A stretch of DNA of 64,000 bases from Maricaulis sp. GTDB lineage: Bacteria > Pseudomonadota > Alphaproteobacteria > Caulobacterales > Maricaulaceae. A program made the translations under genes and the position numbers. This document shows, piece after piece, positions 8,624 through 19,570 of the stretch (its first letter is position 1; each line of letters opens with the position of its first letter). The stretch is from assembly GCF_030149515.1 (NCBI RefSeq), contig NZ_JASBRI010000017.1, positions 1 through 64,000 on the forward strand. The letters are read 5' to 3'. Under the pieces are notes generated by a model. It was not told where the DNA came from. It did not search any database and saw only the letters and a program-made list of their open reading frames with translations.

Positions 8624-8863
8624 GTGAAAGCGAAAATCCACGTCTATCTGAAACCCGGCGTTCTCGATCCCCAGGGTGCGGCCGTGGCCGGCGCGCTGCA
8701 CAATATGGGTTATGACGAGGTCACGGACGCCCGCCAGGGCAAGCTGATCGAGCTCGATCTCGCCGGCGAGGACGTCGATCAGGCCCGGGCCCGTGTCGAC
8801 GAGATGTGCCGCAAACTCCTCTCCAACCCGGTGATCGAGAGCTACTCGATCGAGCTGGAATAA
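8624..8863 (+). CDS. purS: Phosphoribosylformylglycinamidine synthase subunit PurS
   Basis: 79 aa with a GTG start. Small dimeric subunit that bridges PurQ and PurL and passes ammonia between them. The sequence [18 protein letters not shown]...ALHNMGY is the typical PurS opening. purQ starts 16 nt downstream. Its presence agrees with the short PurL, which needs PurS. The preceding 226 bp hold no gene that I can support. Confidence 0.95.
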   Translation: MKAKIHVYLKPGVLDPQGAAVAGALHNMGYDEVTDARQGKLIELDLAGEDVDQARARVDEMCRKLLSNPVIESYSIELE

Positions 8864-8879
8864 GCGGGGTCCGGCCGAT

Positions 8880-9542
8880 ATGAAATCCGCCGTCATCGTC
8901 TTTCCCGGTTCCAATTGCGACCGCGACGCACACGACGCCATCGAAAAGGTCACGGGCCATGCGCCCGCCATGGTCTGGCATCAGCAAAGCGAACTGCCCG
9001 AGGGCACCGAATTCGTGATGATCCCGGGCGGCTTTTCCTATGGCGACTATCTGCGCTGCGGCGCCATGGCCTCGCGCTCGGCGATCATGCCGGCCATTGT
9101 CGCCCATGCCGCCACCGGGGCGCCGGTGCTGGGCGTGTGTAACGGCTTCCAGATCCTCACCGAAAGCGGTCTCCTGCCCGGCGCGCTGATGCGCAATGCC
9201 GGCCTGAAATTCGTCTGCGAGAAGGCGAAGCTGAAGGTGGAGAATGCCAATACCCGTTTCACCTCACGCTATGAGGGCGGCGCCGAACTGGTCGTGCCGA
9301 TCGCCCATCACGACGGGAACTACTTCGCCGACGAGACCACGCTGGACCGCATCGAGGGCGAGGGCCAGGTCGTCTTCCGCTATGGCAACAACCCCAACGG
9401 CTCGGCCCGCGACATCGCCGGCATTACCAACGAGCAGGGCAATGTCCTGGGGCTGATGCCCCATCCCGAACGTGCCGTGGACGAGAAGCACGGCGGCACG
9501 GACGGACTGAAACTCTTTGAATCGCTGCTGGGAAGCGCGTAA
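8880..9542 (+). CDS. purQ: Phosphoribosylformylglycinamidine synthase subunit PurQ (glutaminase)
   Basis: 220 aa class I glutamine amidotransferase that releases ammonia for PurL. The nucleophile is C87 in [11 protein letters not shown], and the His/Glu pair of the triad is in MPHPERAVD near the C-terminus. It lies between purS (16 nt) and purL (5 nt), one transcription unit. Confidence 0.96.
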   Translation: MKSAVIVFPGSNCDRDAHDAIEKVTGHAPAMVWHQQSELPEGTEFVMIPGGFSYGDYLRCGAMASRSAIMPAIVAHAATGAPVLGVCNGFQILTESGLLPGALMRNAGLKFVCEKAKLKVENANTRFTSRYEGGAELVVPIAHHDGNYFADETTLDRIEGEGQVVFRYGNNPNGSARDIAGITNEQGNVLGLMPHPERAVDEKHGGTDGLKLFESLLGSA

Positions 9543-9547
9543 CCGAC

Positions 9548-11776
<2,229 letters not shown>

Positions 11777-11806
11777 CGCCGCGTGTCATCCCTTCCCCCG
11801 ACGGGA

Positions 11807-12019
11807 TCAGCCGTCCTCCGCGAGGGTGAAAATCTCCTCGACGGGCACGCCGAAATATCGGGCCAGCTTCAGGGCAATCACGGTGGACGGGACAAAGCGT
11901 CCGACCTCGACCGTCGAGATCGTCTTGCGGGACACATCGATCGCCGCCGCCAGTTCGCTCTGGCTGATATTCCGCTCGGCGCGCAAGACGCGGATCCGGT
12001 TTGCAAGCGGGGCACTCAT
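11807..12019 (-). CDS. Small XRE-family HTH transcriptional regulator
   Basis: 70 aa, nearly all helix-turn-helix: NRIRVLRAERNISQSELAAAIDVSRKTISTVEVGRFVPST, ending YFGVPVEEIFTLAED. It is the downstream partner of the membrane protein gene (the frames overlap by 4 nt, 12016-12019). By analogy with similar XRE/membrane-protein pairs it is probably an autoregulator acting at the two palindromes ahead of the operon, and its activity may be modulated by the membrane partner. That is inference. Confidence 0.9.
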   Translation of the reverse strand: MSAPLANRIRVLRAERNISQSELAAAIDVSRKTISTVEVGRFVPSTVIALKLARYFGVPVEEIFTLAEDG

Positions 12020-12486
12020 TCCACGGCGCCCCCATCGCCCGGGCTCCGACCGAGCACGAAAAAGCTCACAGAGAACACGAACAGGGCGAATGCGATCAGT
12101 CCGTCGACGAGGGTTTCCGCCGATACCCGCGAGAGCAGGAGCGTGTCCAGTGTCGTCAACACGATCATGCCCAGCATGACAGCGCAGAAGGCGGTCATCG
12201 CGGCCCGCCTCAGGACAGCTCCGAAGAAATCATCCCCTTTCCAGGGATTCACGGCCGTGCCGCCGAAACGGGTCTTGAGATAATAGAAGAGCGGCAGGAA
12301 CACGGCGAGCACGGCGATACCGCCGGCCAGCTGGGCATTGTCCAGCCATGTGGCCATCGCGCCGCCCGCATAGACTTCGACAACCTTGGCCGCATAGATC
12401 AGTCCGGCCAGAGCGGTTCCAGCACCGGTCAGGATGGCCAGGCTGTCGCTCGCCTCGGCCCTAGAGGACGGATTGAGAAAGGACAT
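12016..12486 (-). CDS. Small multi-pass membrane protein of unknown function, paired with XRE regulator
   Basis: 156 aa with about four hydrophobic segments: SLAILTGAGTALAGLIYAA, AGGIAVLAVFLPLFYYL, MTAFCAVMLGMIVLTTLDTLLL and LIAFALFVFSVSFFVLG. I do not recognise a named family with certainty. The start at 12486 has GGAGGT a few nt upstream; the longer frame to 12528 would run through the operator palindromes. It is the first gene of a two-gene operon with the XRE regulator. Confidence 0.75.
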   Translation of the reverse strand: MSFLNPSSRAEASDSLAILTGAGTALAGLIYAAKVVEVYAGGAMATWLDNAQLAGGIAVLAVFLPLFYYLKTRFGGTAVNPWKGDDFFGAVLRRAAMTAFCAVMLGMIVLTTLDTLLLSRVSAETLVDGLIAFALFVFSVSFFVLGRSPGDGGAVE

Positions 12487-12509
12487 GGGTATACCTCCAG
12501 GCACCATTT

Positions 12510-12547
12510 TGATACCTGAAGGTTTCACATGATACCCGTAGGTGTCA
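12510..12547 (-). promoter_or_regulatory. Two tandem palindromic operators before the membrane-protein/XRE operon
   Basis: Two 18-bp imperfect palindromes of form TGATACC-N4-GGTNTCA occupy 12510-12527 and 12530-12547. Their starts are exactly 20 bp apart, about two helical turns, on the same DNA face. The upstream site overlaps a TTGACA-like -35 (12543-12548, minus strand), so a bound repressor would block the promoter. They lie 23-61 bp from the start codon. The XRE protein of the same operon is the obvious candidate ligand. Confidence 0.6.
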
Positions 12548-12572
12548 ACAAGGGCGGTAAAGGTTTCAAACC

Positions 12573-13517
12573 CTACCGTCCCGCCGCCTCGCCGATTGCG
12601 TCCAGCCTTTCATCCGCTTCCCGCGCGAAATCAACAACCGCGGCGGACGCATCCTGGAAGAAGTCCAGCGTCATGTTCTCATAGGTGTCGCTGGGCTGGT
12701 GATAGTGGGGATGATAGTCGACGCCGAGATAGATGAAGGGAATGCCGGCACGGTGAAAAGCGCCGCTGTCGGTGGCGTACGTCCAGTCGGCGCTGGGATC
12801 CTCGCTCGGCTCGTCGAAGCCCATGGGCATGGACACTCCGGCGCGGGCGGCGACCTCCTCCACAAGCGGCACCAGGAAGGGGTAGTGATAGGTCCCGACG
12901 GCCCAGAGTATCCCCTCCTCGGACATGGCGATCATGTCGAGATTGAGGTTGAAGGCGATCGTCTCCTGCGGCACGGGCGGCTCGGCGACAAAGGTGCGGG
13001 CGCCCTGCAGCCCTTTCTCCTCGGCATCGAGAAGCGCAAGGATCACATCGTGCTCCGGCGGATTCGCAATGAAATCGGCGGCAATGGCCAATACGCCCGC
13101 CACGCCGGACGCATTGTCGTCGGCACCGTTCCAGATCTCGTCGCCGCGCATGCCTTCATGATCGTAATGTGCGGTGACCACCATCGCCCGGTCACTGTCG
13201 GACACGCCCTCGATCCGGCCGACGATATTGAAGCCGGTAACGGTCTTCTCCGGATCCTCGCGGGTCGTGAAAGTGAAGCTGTGCTCATAGCTTTCACCGA
13301 TGGGCGGAACACCGATCTCCTCCAGCCGCTCGATGATATAGGCCCGGGCAAGCGCACCGCCCGGCGATCCCGCCTCCCGGCCCTGCATCTCGTCGGCGGC
13401 GAGCATACGCAGATCCTCGAGCAGTTGCGCCCGATCGAGTGCCGGCTCGCCCTGGGCCAAACCGGCCTGGGCGAAGATGGAAATGGACATCGCTGCAGAA
13501 AACAGAACGGAACGCAT
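12573..13517 (-). CDS. Secreted M28-family metallopeptidase
   Basis: 314 aa. A signal peptide (MRSVLFSAAMSISIFAQAGLAQG) precedes an M28 zinc exopeptidase domain. Candidate co-catalytic zinc ligands are His/Asp in TAHYDHEG, Asp in NGADDNASG, the catalytic Glu pair in LDAEEKG and a late His in YHPHYHQPSDTYEN. Predicted to clip amino acids from peptides in the periplasm or outside. The start at 13517 begins the signal peptide; the open frame back to 13580 precedes it. Confidence 0.88.
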   Translation of the reverse strand: MRSVLFSAAMSISIFAQAGLAQGEPALDRAQLLEDLRMLAADEMQGREAGSPGGALARAYIIERLEEIGVPPIGESYEHSFTFTTREDPEKTVTGFNIVGRIEGVSDSDRAMVVTAHYDHEGMRGDEIWNGADDNASGVAGVLAIAADFIANPPEHDVILALLDAEEKGLQGARTFVAEPPVPQETIAFNLNLDMIAMSEEGILWAVGTYHYPFLVPLVEEVAARAGVSMPMGFDEPSEDPSADWTYATDSGAFHRAGIPFIYLGVDYHPHYHQPSDTYENMTLDFFQDASAAVVDFAREADERLDAIGEAAGR

Positions 13518-13605
13518 GTGCTCCCCCGGACAAGTCGTGAATTCCGGGGGAGCTTGCCATGGCGGTCGCGACAACCCCACTGAAATTTCCGTAGCTTTCA
13601 GCAGG

Positions 13606-14112
13606 CTAGAAGAACCAGCCCCGGGGGCTTGCGGCCGGTTCGTCTTCCAGGTCCGGCCAGTTGGCTTCGGACCGTTCCAGATACCCCGGGATGTCGCGGT
13701 CCCAGCGTTCCTGGATATTCCGGTTGAAATTCATGTAGAGCACGCCATTGACGGCCCGGTAGGCCAGCTGATCGGACCGCACCTTGTTCCCGTTCGCCAT
13801 GGCATAGGCGCAGTGACCGTCATAGGCCGGCACATAGCGCCGGGGATCGGCCAGGAAGAGGTCGCGATTGTCCTCGCTGACAAAGTGCCAGGTGAGGCCA
13901 TTATAGTCCGCGGTTATATCCGCGTGCGCCATCCGCGGGCTGTCCTCGGTGTGATAGGTGATCACGTCATGCCCGCCGACCGGACGGCCTTCGCGGTCGA
14001 CATACTGCTCGCCGGCCCGGGCGGCGGCCGCAAGGAAAACGAAGAGCACACCGAGATTGACCAGCCCCAGGGCAAGGCGAAGTGTGGTTTTGACAGCCAG
14101 GAGGAGGCTCAT
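13606..14112 (-). CDS. YHS domain-containing membrane-anchored protein
   Basis: 168 aa. One N-terminal transmembrane or signal segment (LALGLVNLGVLFVFLAAAARAG) is followed by a YHS-type domain: VGGHDVITYHTEDS...TWHFVSEDNRDLFLADPRRYVPAYDGHCAYAMANG. YHS domains bind metals or occur in metal-handling proteins. The conserved pattern (GHDVxxY, GxxW.F.S..n...F..dP..Y.P.YgG.CA) is clear, but the substrate is not. It is divergent from bolA. Confidence 0.8.
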   Translation of the reverse strand: MSLLLAVKTTLRLALGLVNLGVLFVFLAAAARAGEQYVDREGRPVGGHDVITYHTEDSPRMAHADITADYNGLTWHFVSEDNRDLFLADPRRYVPAYDGHCAYAMANGNKVRSDQLAYRAVNGVLYMNFNRNIQERWDRDIPGYLERSEANWPDLEDEPAASPRGWFF

Positions 14113-14232
14113 GGTCTTTTCCCGGGCGGCGGTGACGATTAGCCTGACCCCTATATGTGTCAGCCCCATGCCGGGTGAAAGCCACGTTTCAACACGCCCG
14201 CTCACGGGCACGTCAGCGACCGGAGAGCCGTC

Positions 14233-14469
14233 ATGCCCATGCCTGCCGAGGACATTATCGCCCTGATCAAGGCCGGCATTCCCGATGCCGAGGTCGAGAT
14301 GGAGGATCTCGCCGGCGACAATGACCACTGGAAGGCCGTCGTCACGGCCGAGAGCTTTCGCGGCAAGCTGCGCGTGAAACAGCACCAGATGGTCTATGCG
14401 GCACTGGGCGAGAAGATGGGTGGCGAACTGCACGCACTCGCCCTGGAAACACGCGTACCGGACGCCTGA
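14233..14469 (+). CDS. BolA-family protein
   Basis: 78 aa, a stand-alone BolA fold with the FRGKLRVKQHQMVYAALGEKM helix-turn region typical of the family. BolA proteins work with CGFS monothiol glutaredoxins in iron-sulphur or iron handling, and a CGFS glutaredoxin lies 0.9 kb downstream on the same strand. GGAGAG precedes the ATG. An aldo/keto-reductase gene follows almost immediately. Confidence 0.88.
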   Translation: MPMPAEDIIALIKAGIPDAEVEMEDLAGDNDHWKAVVTAESFRGKLRVKQHQMVYAALGEKMGGELHALALETRVPDA

Positions 14470-14470
14470 G

Positions 14471-15295
14471 GTGATCGGCGACAAGGCCCTTTCCCGTCTC
14501 GGCTTCGGGGTCACCGGCCCGCATGCGGGCTGGGGCCTGCCCCGACGCGAAACGCACACCCTCATCCGTCGCGCGGTCGGTCTGGGCATGACCTTTTTCG
14601 ACACCGGCCCGGCCTATGGCAATGGCGAGGCGGAACGCCGGCTTGGCGAAGCGTTGCGCGGGTTTCCGCGCGACAGGGTCTTCGTGGCGACCAAGGCAGG
14701 CATTCATGCCGGCCGCCGGCGCGACTTCTCGCCCGGCGCGATCGAGATGTCCTTCAAGGCATCCCTGGACCGGCTGAAATGCAACCGGATCGACCTGCTG
14801 CTGTTGCACGGCCCCGCCCGGGAAGAGATGGACGACCGGCTGATCCGCCGGCTCGAAGCCTTCAAGGCACGCGGATTGCTGCGCCATATCGGTGTGTGCG
14901 GACGCGGGCCGGAGCTGGATCACGCGATCTCGCTCGGCGTGTTCGATGCCATCATGGCGCCCGTGAATTCCGGGCTGGACAACACGGCCCTCGCCCGGCT
15001 CCGGCGCGCCCGCGAAAGCGGCCATACGGTGATCGGGATCGAGGTCATGGCCGGCGCCCCGCGCCGCCTGGACTGGCCGCGTTCGCGCAGCGATCTGTGG
15101 TATGCGGTCCGCAGCGTGAAACAGCGCCTGACCCGTACCGTTCCGGGCGACGGCGCTCGCGCGGCACCGGAGGCCCTGAAATGGGCGCTCGAAAATGCCC
15201 CCGCCGATGCGCTAGTCTGTCTGACGACACGCCACACCAACCTGGCCGCCAATGCCCGCCTTGCCGCGCTTGAACGTGCCGGTACGGCTTCCTAG
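14471..15295 (+). CDS. Aldo/keto reductase family protein
   Basis: 274 aa with a GTG start 1 nt after the bolA stop; there is no better start. The AKR opening [22 protein letters not shown] contains the catalytic Asp and Tyr, and VFVATKAG supplies the Lys strand. LLLHGP has the His. The C-terminal third diverges from classic AKRs, and the substrate is unknown. It is enclosed between bolA and the monothiol glutaredoxin gene, suggesting a shared transcript. Confidence 0.83.
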   Translation: MIGDKALSRLGFGVTGPHAGWGLPRRETHTLIRRAVGLGMTFFDTGPAYGNGEAERRLGEALRGFPRDRVFVATKAGIHAGRRRDFSPGAIEMSFKASLDRLKCNRIDLLLLHGPAREEMDDRLIRRLEAFKARGLLRHIGVCGRGPELDHAISLGVFDAIMAPVNSGLDNTALARLRRARESGHTVIGIEVMAGAPRRLDWPRSRSDLWYAVRSVKQRLTRTVPGDGARAAPEALKWALENAPADALVCLTTRHTNLAANARLAALERAGTAS

Positions 15296-15327
15296 CTCTA
15301 AGGCCGGACCCAAGCAGGAGTTACCCC

Positions 15328-15657
15328 ATGGCCACCGCCCAGGACGTCATCAAGTCCACGATCGAGAATAATGACGTCGTCCTCTTCATGAAGGGCACGC
15401 CCGTCTTCCCGCAATGCGGCTTTTCCTCCGTGGTCGCCCGCGTGCTGGACCACCTCCAGGTCGATTTCGAGAGCGTCAATGTGCTCGAAGACGACGGGAT
15501 TCGTCAGGGAATCAAGGAGTACTCGAACTGGCCGACCATTCCCCAGCTCTACATAAAGGGCGAATTCGTGGGCGGCTGCGATATTGTCAAGGAAATGTTC
15601 GAGACCGGCGAGATGCAGACCTATCTGCGCGACCAGGGCCTGATCGAGGCAGCATAG
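15328..15657 (+). CDS. grxD: Monothiol glutaredoxin (Grx4/GrxD type)
   Basis: 109 aa. The CGFS active site is at residues 30-33 in [11 protein letters not shown], followed by [23 protein letters not shown], the glutathione-binding loop. This class binds a [2Fe-2S] cluster with glutathione, usually with a BolA partner, and a BolA gene is close upstream. The ATG at 15328 follows AGGAG with a normal spacing. Confidence 0.95.
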   Translation: MATAQDVIKSTIENNDVVLFMKGTPVFPQCGFSSVVARVLDHLQVDFESVNVLEDDGIRQGIKEYSNWPTIPQLYIKGEFVGGCDIVKEMFETGEMQTYLRDQGLIEAA

Positions 15658-15720
15658 ATCAAGCAATACGGGCTTCGGCCCGTATGCCCGCCCCGGCCTT
15701 CGGACCTCGGCGCGCCCGCA

Positions 15721-16242
15721 CTATCGCCGCGAGGCGATCTGGGTGCGTTGTTCGTACCAGTCCCAGGGGCGTTGATCGAGCGGATTGAGGACCACGACCT
15801 GGCCGCCCACGGGCACGCCCAGTTCCTCGAAACCGAAGCCCAGCTGCACACCCCAGGGCATATCCCCGCTGCACCGGTCCGGAAAATGACGCTCCAGGCG
15901 GACCGTGTAGATGTCCTCGTGATACTGCTCGACATTCACGATGAAGTCGGAGCGTGCGGTACACCCGTTCGAGTCGGCATGAACGATCAGGATGTCGTCC
16001 GGGATCACGCGCCAGTAGATCACCGGCTCCAGCGACGGATCGACTTCGGGCGCCTGACGGCCCGTGCCCGGCACGCGCATGTCGGAAATCCGGATCGTCG
16101 GCAGTGACGGAACGGACGGCATCGGCGGCAGCGCCGCCATCAGTCCGGATCGCGCGCCGTCCTGCGTCTGCGCGGTTTGTGTGGTCGAACAGGCGGACAT
16201 CATGATGGCCACCCCGGCGAAAGCACCCCAAACAGCTTTCAC
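15721..16242 (-). CDS. Putative lipoprotein of unknown function
   Basis: 173 aa. A lipoprotein signal is followed by a possible lipobox (IMMSAC, Cys18). The rest, including DDILIVHADSNGCTARSDFIVNVEQYHEDIYTVRLERHFPDRCSG, has two more Cys that could form a disulfide. I do not recognise the family; it resembles short periplasmic proteins seen in related marine alphaproteobacteria. It is convergent with grxD and separated from the antiporter gene by a 233-bp gap. Confidence 0.65.
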   Translation of the reverse strand: MKAVWGAFAGVAIMMSACSTTQTAQTQDGARSGLMAALPPMPSVPSLPTIRISDMRVPGTGRQAPEVDPSLEPVIYWRVIPDDILIVHADSNGCTARSDFIVNVEQYHEDIYTVRLERHFPDRCSGDMPWGVQLGFGFEELGVPVGGQVVVLNPLDQRPWDWYEQRTQIASRR

Positions 16243-16475
16243 GCCTACCCCCGTTTACAGCCCCAATACACTCCGCGACCGGCCGAGGTCTTGCCCCGGG
16301 GCCGGAGCGGACCACGCATCGAAGCCGATATTCACATTCGATCAACCACGGACTCGTGACAGGCGAGTGGACATCGCACGAACGCTCCATGACCGGGCGC
16401 CTCTGCCACGTCACCGGGCACCACACACAGAGCTTTCGAAACCATCGCGACGATGGCTAGAATGATGGGTATTCC

Positions 16476-17684
16476 ATGACTCAATACCTTTTCTTCGTCT
16501 CGCTCATCATTGCCTCGAGCATCCTGCTCATTCCGCTTTCGACACGGTTTCGGGCGCCCATTCTGTTTGTGTTTCTCGTGATCGGCATGCTGCTGGGCGA
16601 AGACGGGCCCGGCGGGATCCTGTTCGAGGGCTTTTCGCTGACCCATTCCATCGGCTCGGTCTGTCTGGCCCTGATCCTTTTGTCGGGCGGGCTCGACACC
16701 CGGTTCCGGGACGTACGCGCCGCGGCCCTGCCCGCCGCGCTGCTGGCCGGCCCCGGCGTGATCGTTACGGCTCTGGTCGTGGGCGTCGGCTACAGCCTTG
16801 TTCTCGGTGCCCCGCTCGCCGAAGGCCTGCTTTTCGGCGCGGTCGTCAGTTCCACCGACGCAGCCGCGACCTTCATGTCCCTGCGAAGCGGCGGCATCGT
16901 GCTGGACCGGCGACCTCGCCAGACATTGCTGGTCGAGTCGGGGATCAACGACCCGATGGCCATCTTCCTGACGATCACCATGGTCGAAATCGTCGATACG
17001 GGCGCCGCGCTCACCTGGGTCAGCCTGGCCGACACACTGCCGCTTCTCCTGCAGCAACTGGGCCTGGGCGCACTGATCGGCCTGGCAGCGGGCTGGGCCG
17101 CATCGACCCTGAAAAACCGGGTCCGGCTGCCGTCGGGCCTGGCCTCGCCCTTTATCCTGTCCATCGGACTGATGGCGTTTTCGGGCACCGGCGTCATTGG
17201 CGGATCGGGCTTCCTTGCCGTCTACCTCTTCGGGCTCGTTGTCGCCAATCATGCCCCGGTCCCGCCGACCCGGACGATCCAGTTCCATGACGGCCTGTCC
17301 TGGATTGCCCAGATTTGCCTGTTCGTTCTGCTGGGGCTGCTGGTGACGCCGAGTGCGCTGCCCGAACTCGCCCTGGCCGGTTTGACCCTTGCCGCGATCC
17401 TGTTCCTGGTCGCCCGGCCGGCCGCGGTCGCTGCCTGTCTGATGCCCTGCCGCCTGCCCCTGCGTGAACAGGGTTATATCGCCTGGATGGGGATGCGCGG
17501 ATCGGTGCCCATCTTCCTGTCGATCTTTCCGGTCATCAGCCCCGGCCCGATCACCCCATCCTTCTTCAATCTGGTGTTCGTGATCGTGGTGATTTCCCTG
17601 CTGTTTCACGGGCTGACCGCCTCGGCGCTGGCGCGCTGGCTGGGCCTGGACCGGGAAACCGGCGAGCCCCCGACAGACCGCTGA
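16476..17684 (+). CDS. Cation/proton antiporter (CPA1/NhaP-type)
   Basis: 402 aa, about twelve hydrophobic segments. ILLSGGLDTRF and SSTDAAATFMSL (the SSTDAA motif of CPA1) plus VESGINDPMAIFL are characteristic of the K+/Na+:H+ antiporter family. There is no C-terminal RCK/TrkA_C domain, so gating by nucleotides is not indicated. The ion used is not determined by the sequence. It ends in front of a strong bidirectional terminator shared with rpsD. Confidence 0.88.
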   Translation: MTQYLFFVSLIIASSILLIPLSTRFRAPILFVFLVIGMLLGEDGPGGILFEGFSLTHSIGSVCLALILLSGGLDTRFRDVRAAALPAALLAGPGVIVTALVVGVGYSLVLGAPLAEGLLFGAVVSSTDAAATFMSLRSGGIVLDRRPRQTLLVESGINDPMAIFLTITMVEIVDTGAALTWVSLADTLPLLLQQLGLGALIGLAAGWAASTLKNRVRLPSGLASPFILSIGLMAFSGTGVIGGSGFLAVYLFGLVVANHAPVPPTRTIQFHDGLSWIAQICLFVLLGLLVTPSALPELALAGLTLAAILFLVARPAAVAACLMPCRLPLREQGYIAWMGMRGSVPIFLSIFPVISPGPITPSFFNLVFVIVVISLLFHGLTASALARWLGLDRETGEPPTDR

Positions 17685-17704
17685 CACCCCCGGCCGCCGC
17701 CACG

Positions 17705-17740
17705 AAAAAGGCCGCCCCGGATATCCGGAGCGGCCCTTTT
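17705..17740. terminator. Bidirectional rho-independent terminator between the antiporter gene and rpsD
   Basis: An AAAAAGGCCGC..stem with its centre at GATATC and complement ...GCGGCCCTTTT is flanked by an A-run on the left and a T-run on the right. It can end transcripts of both convergent genes. Confidence 0.85.
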
Positions 17741-17759
17741 CAGATCGATTTCCGTCCTC

Positions 17760-18377
17760 TTACGAGGAGTAGAATTCGATGACGAGGTTCGGTTCCATCT
17801 GAACCGGGTACGGCACTTCGGAGAATTCCGGCATGCGCACGAAGGTCGCCTTCATGGCCTTCGGATCCAGGTCGATATAATCCGGAATATCGCGTTCCGG
17901 GCTTTCCAGGGCTTCCAGCACCAGCGCCATGGACCGCGAGCGGTCGCGCACTTCGATCACATCGCCCGGCTTGCAGCGGTAGGACGGGATGTTGACCTTG
18001 GAGCCGTTGACCTTGACGTGGCCGTGATTGACGAACTGGCGTGCGGCAAACACGGTCGGCACGAACTTGGCGCGATAGACGATCGCGTCCAGTCGCGATT
18101 CCAGCAGGCCGACAAGGTTTTCCGTGGTCGCGCCCTTGCGGCGGGCCGCTTCGTCATAGGTGCGGCGGAACTGCTTCTCGGTAATATTGCCGTAATAGCC
18201 CTTCAGCTTCTGCTTGGCGCGCAGCTGCAGGCCGAAATCCGACAGCTTGCCCTTGCGGCGCTGGCCGTGCTGGCCGGGGCCGTAGGAGCGGGCATTGACC
18301 GGAGACTTCGGACGGCCCCACAGGTTTTCACCCATGCGGCGGTCAATCTTGTATTTCTGCGAATGACGCTTCGACAT
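17760..18377 (-). CDS. rpsD: 30S ribosomal protein S4
   Basis: 205 aa, the usual length. [26 protein letters not shown] at the start and the S4 RNA-binding domain ([31 protein letters not shown]) are typical. S4 nucleates 30S assembly. It is monocistronic here rather than in the alpha operon, as is common in alphaproteobacteria. A TTGACA-N16-TAGAAA promoter lies about 120 bp upstream. Confidence 0.98.
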   Translation of the reverse strand: MSKRHSQKYKIDRRMGENLWGRPKSPVNARSYGPGQHGQRRKGKLSDFGLQLRAKQKLKGYYGNITEKQFRRTYDEAARRKGATTENLVGLLESRLDAIVYRAKFVPTVFAARQFVNHGHVKVNGSKVNIPSYRCKPGDVIEVRDRSRSMALVLEALESPERDIPDYIDLDPKAMKATFVRMPEFSEVPYPVQMEPNLVIEFYSS

Positions 18378-18497
18378 CTTCTCTCTATTCGATGCGGCCC
18401 GGCGCGCCCTCCCTCACGGCACGCGATCAAAACGGCGGTTCACGCATCGTCCCGTCAGGTGAAACGATCCGGGGCTGGCCCGGCGAGGGAAGCGGGG

Positions 18498-18525
18498 TTT
18501 CTACCTGTGTGGACGGGATTGTCAA
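18498..18525 (-). promoter_or_regulatory. Predicted housekeeping promoter of rpsD
   Basis: On the minus strand TTGACA (18520-18525) is 16 bp from TAGAAA (18498-18503). It is the best sigma-70-type match in the gap and implies a leader of about 110 nt before rpsD. A divergent promoter lies just beside it. Confidence 0.45.
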
Positions 18526-18548
18526 TGCCCGCTTGCGCATACCGGGAA

Positions 18549-18576
18549 TTGACACCGCCGTTCCAGCCCTTATCGA
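18549..18576 (+). promoter_or_regulatory. Predicted promoter of the methyltransferase gene (possibly leaderless)
   Basis: TTGACA (18549-18554), a 16-bp spacer and TATCGA (18571-18576) end only 6 nt before the ATG at 18583. A start site 7 nt after the -10 would coincide with the A of the start codon. No Shine-Dalgarno sequence is visible, in keeping with a leaderless mRNA. Confidence 0.4.
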
Positions 18577-18582
18577 CACCCC

Positions 18583-19530
18583 ATGTCAACGCAATCCCTC
18601 TCCGCTGCATCCGGTCTGTGGGGCCGGCATTGGCAGGACGGGGTCGGCGAGTCCGTCGCCATAGGCGGCGAAACCGTCGACTTCGCAGACCTCTGGTCGC
18701 CCTGGTTCAACAGCCTGCCGCCCGGGGCGCAGCTGCTGGATCTGGCCTGCGGGGCTGGTTCGGTGAGCCGGCTGGCCCGGCAGCACCCGGCGGACCTTGC
18801 CGTGACCGGGGTCGATATCGCCGACCGGCTTCCCGAAATCGACGGTGTGAGCCTGTATCCCGGGGTCGACCTCGCCGCCCTGCCCTTCCAGGACACCGGC
18901 TTTGACGGGGTGATGTCGCAATTCGGTTTCGAATACGCAGACACCGGCCCGGCCGCACGGGAGGCGGTGCGGGTCCTGCGCCCCGGCGGCGGTCTCGGCC
19001 TGCTCGTACACGCCCGCGAAGGCGCCATTCTGGCCGATACGGCCCGGCGGGCCGTGCGCGCCCGCGCCTTCGTCGCGCCCGACGGGATCGTCGAGACCAT
19101 CAGGGCCCTGTTGGGTATCGAAGCGCAAACCGGGCGCGAAGGCCTGGCGGGGCGTGCCGACTATCTGCAGCTCGCCCAGCAGGCAACCGACCGTCACCGC
19201 GCCGCTCGCGACAGTATCGCGGCCCTGCCGGCCACGGACACGGCCGTCGACGGGTTGGCCCGGCTCGACGCGCTGTGGCGGGAGCGCAAGACCCTGACAC
19301 CGGACGAGGCTCTCGCCCGGGCGAACGGCATTCGAGACCGTATTGCCGACTATGCCGCCCGCCTCGACGCGCTGGCCGCGGCCGCCCGCAGCGAGAGCGA
19401 CATGGCGGCGATGGCGCGCCTGTTCACCGGGCTGGGCGTTGTCCTGTCCCCGGTCGAGCCCGTTATGCGTCGCAACCGGCAGTTCGGCTGGTGGCTGAGC
19501 GGACGGAAGCAGGGCGCGCCAGAGCCGTGA
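18583..19530 (+). CDS. Class I SAM-dependent methyltransferase
   Basis: 315 aa. The SAM-binding motif I is LLDLACGAGSVSRLA (near residues 47-61), followed by VTGVDIADR and GVMSQFGFEY. The substrate is unknown. The C-terminal half is helical and not clearly of a known family. There is no ribosome binding site, and the predicted promoter abuts the start codon, so the mRNA may be leaderless. Confidence 0.8.
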   Translation: MSTQSLSAASGLWGRHWQDGVGESVAIGGETVDFADLWSPWFNSLPPGAQLLDLACGAGSVSRLARQHPADLAVTGVDIADRLPEIDGVSLYPGVDLAALPFQDTGFDGVMSQFGFEYADTGPAAREAVRVLRPGGGLGLLVHAREGAILADTARRAVRARAFVAPDGIVETIRALLGIEAQTGREGLAGRADYLQLAQQATDRHRAARDSIAALPATDTAVDGLARLDALWRERKTLTPDEALARANGIRDRIADYAARLDALAAAARSESDMAAMARLFTGLGVVLSPVEPVMRRNRQFGWWLSGRKQGAPEP

Positions 19531-19570
19531 CCGGATGACGCCGCCTCCATGTCACGGGGTCGGCGCGCGA

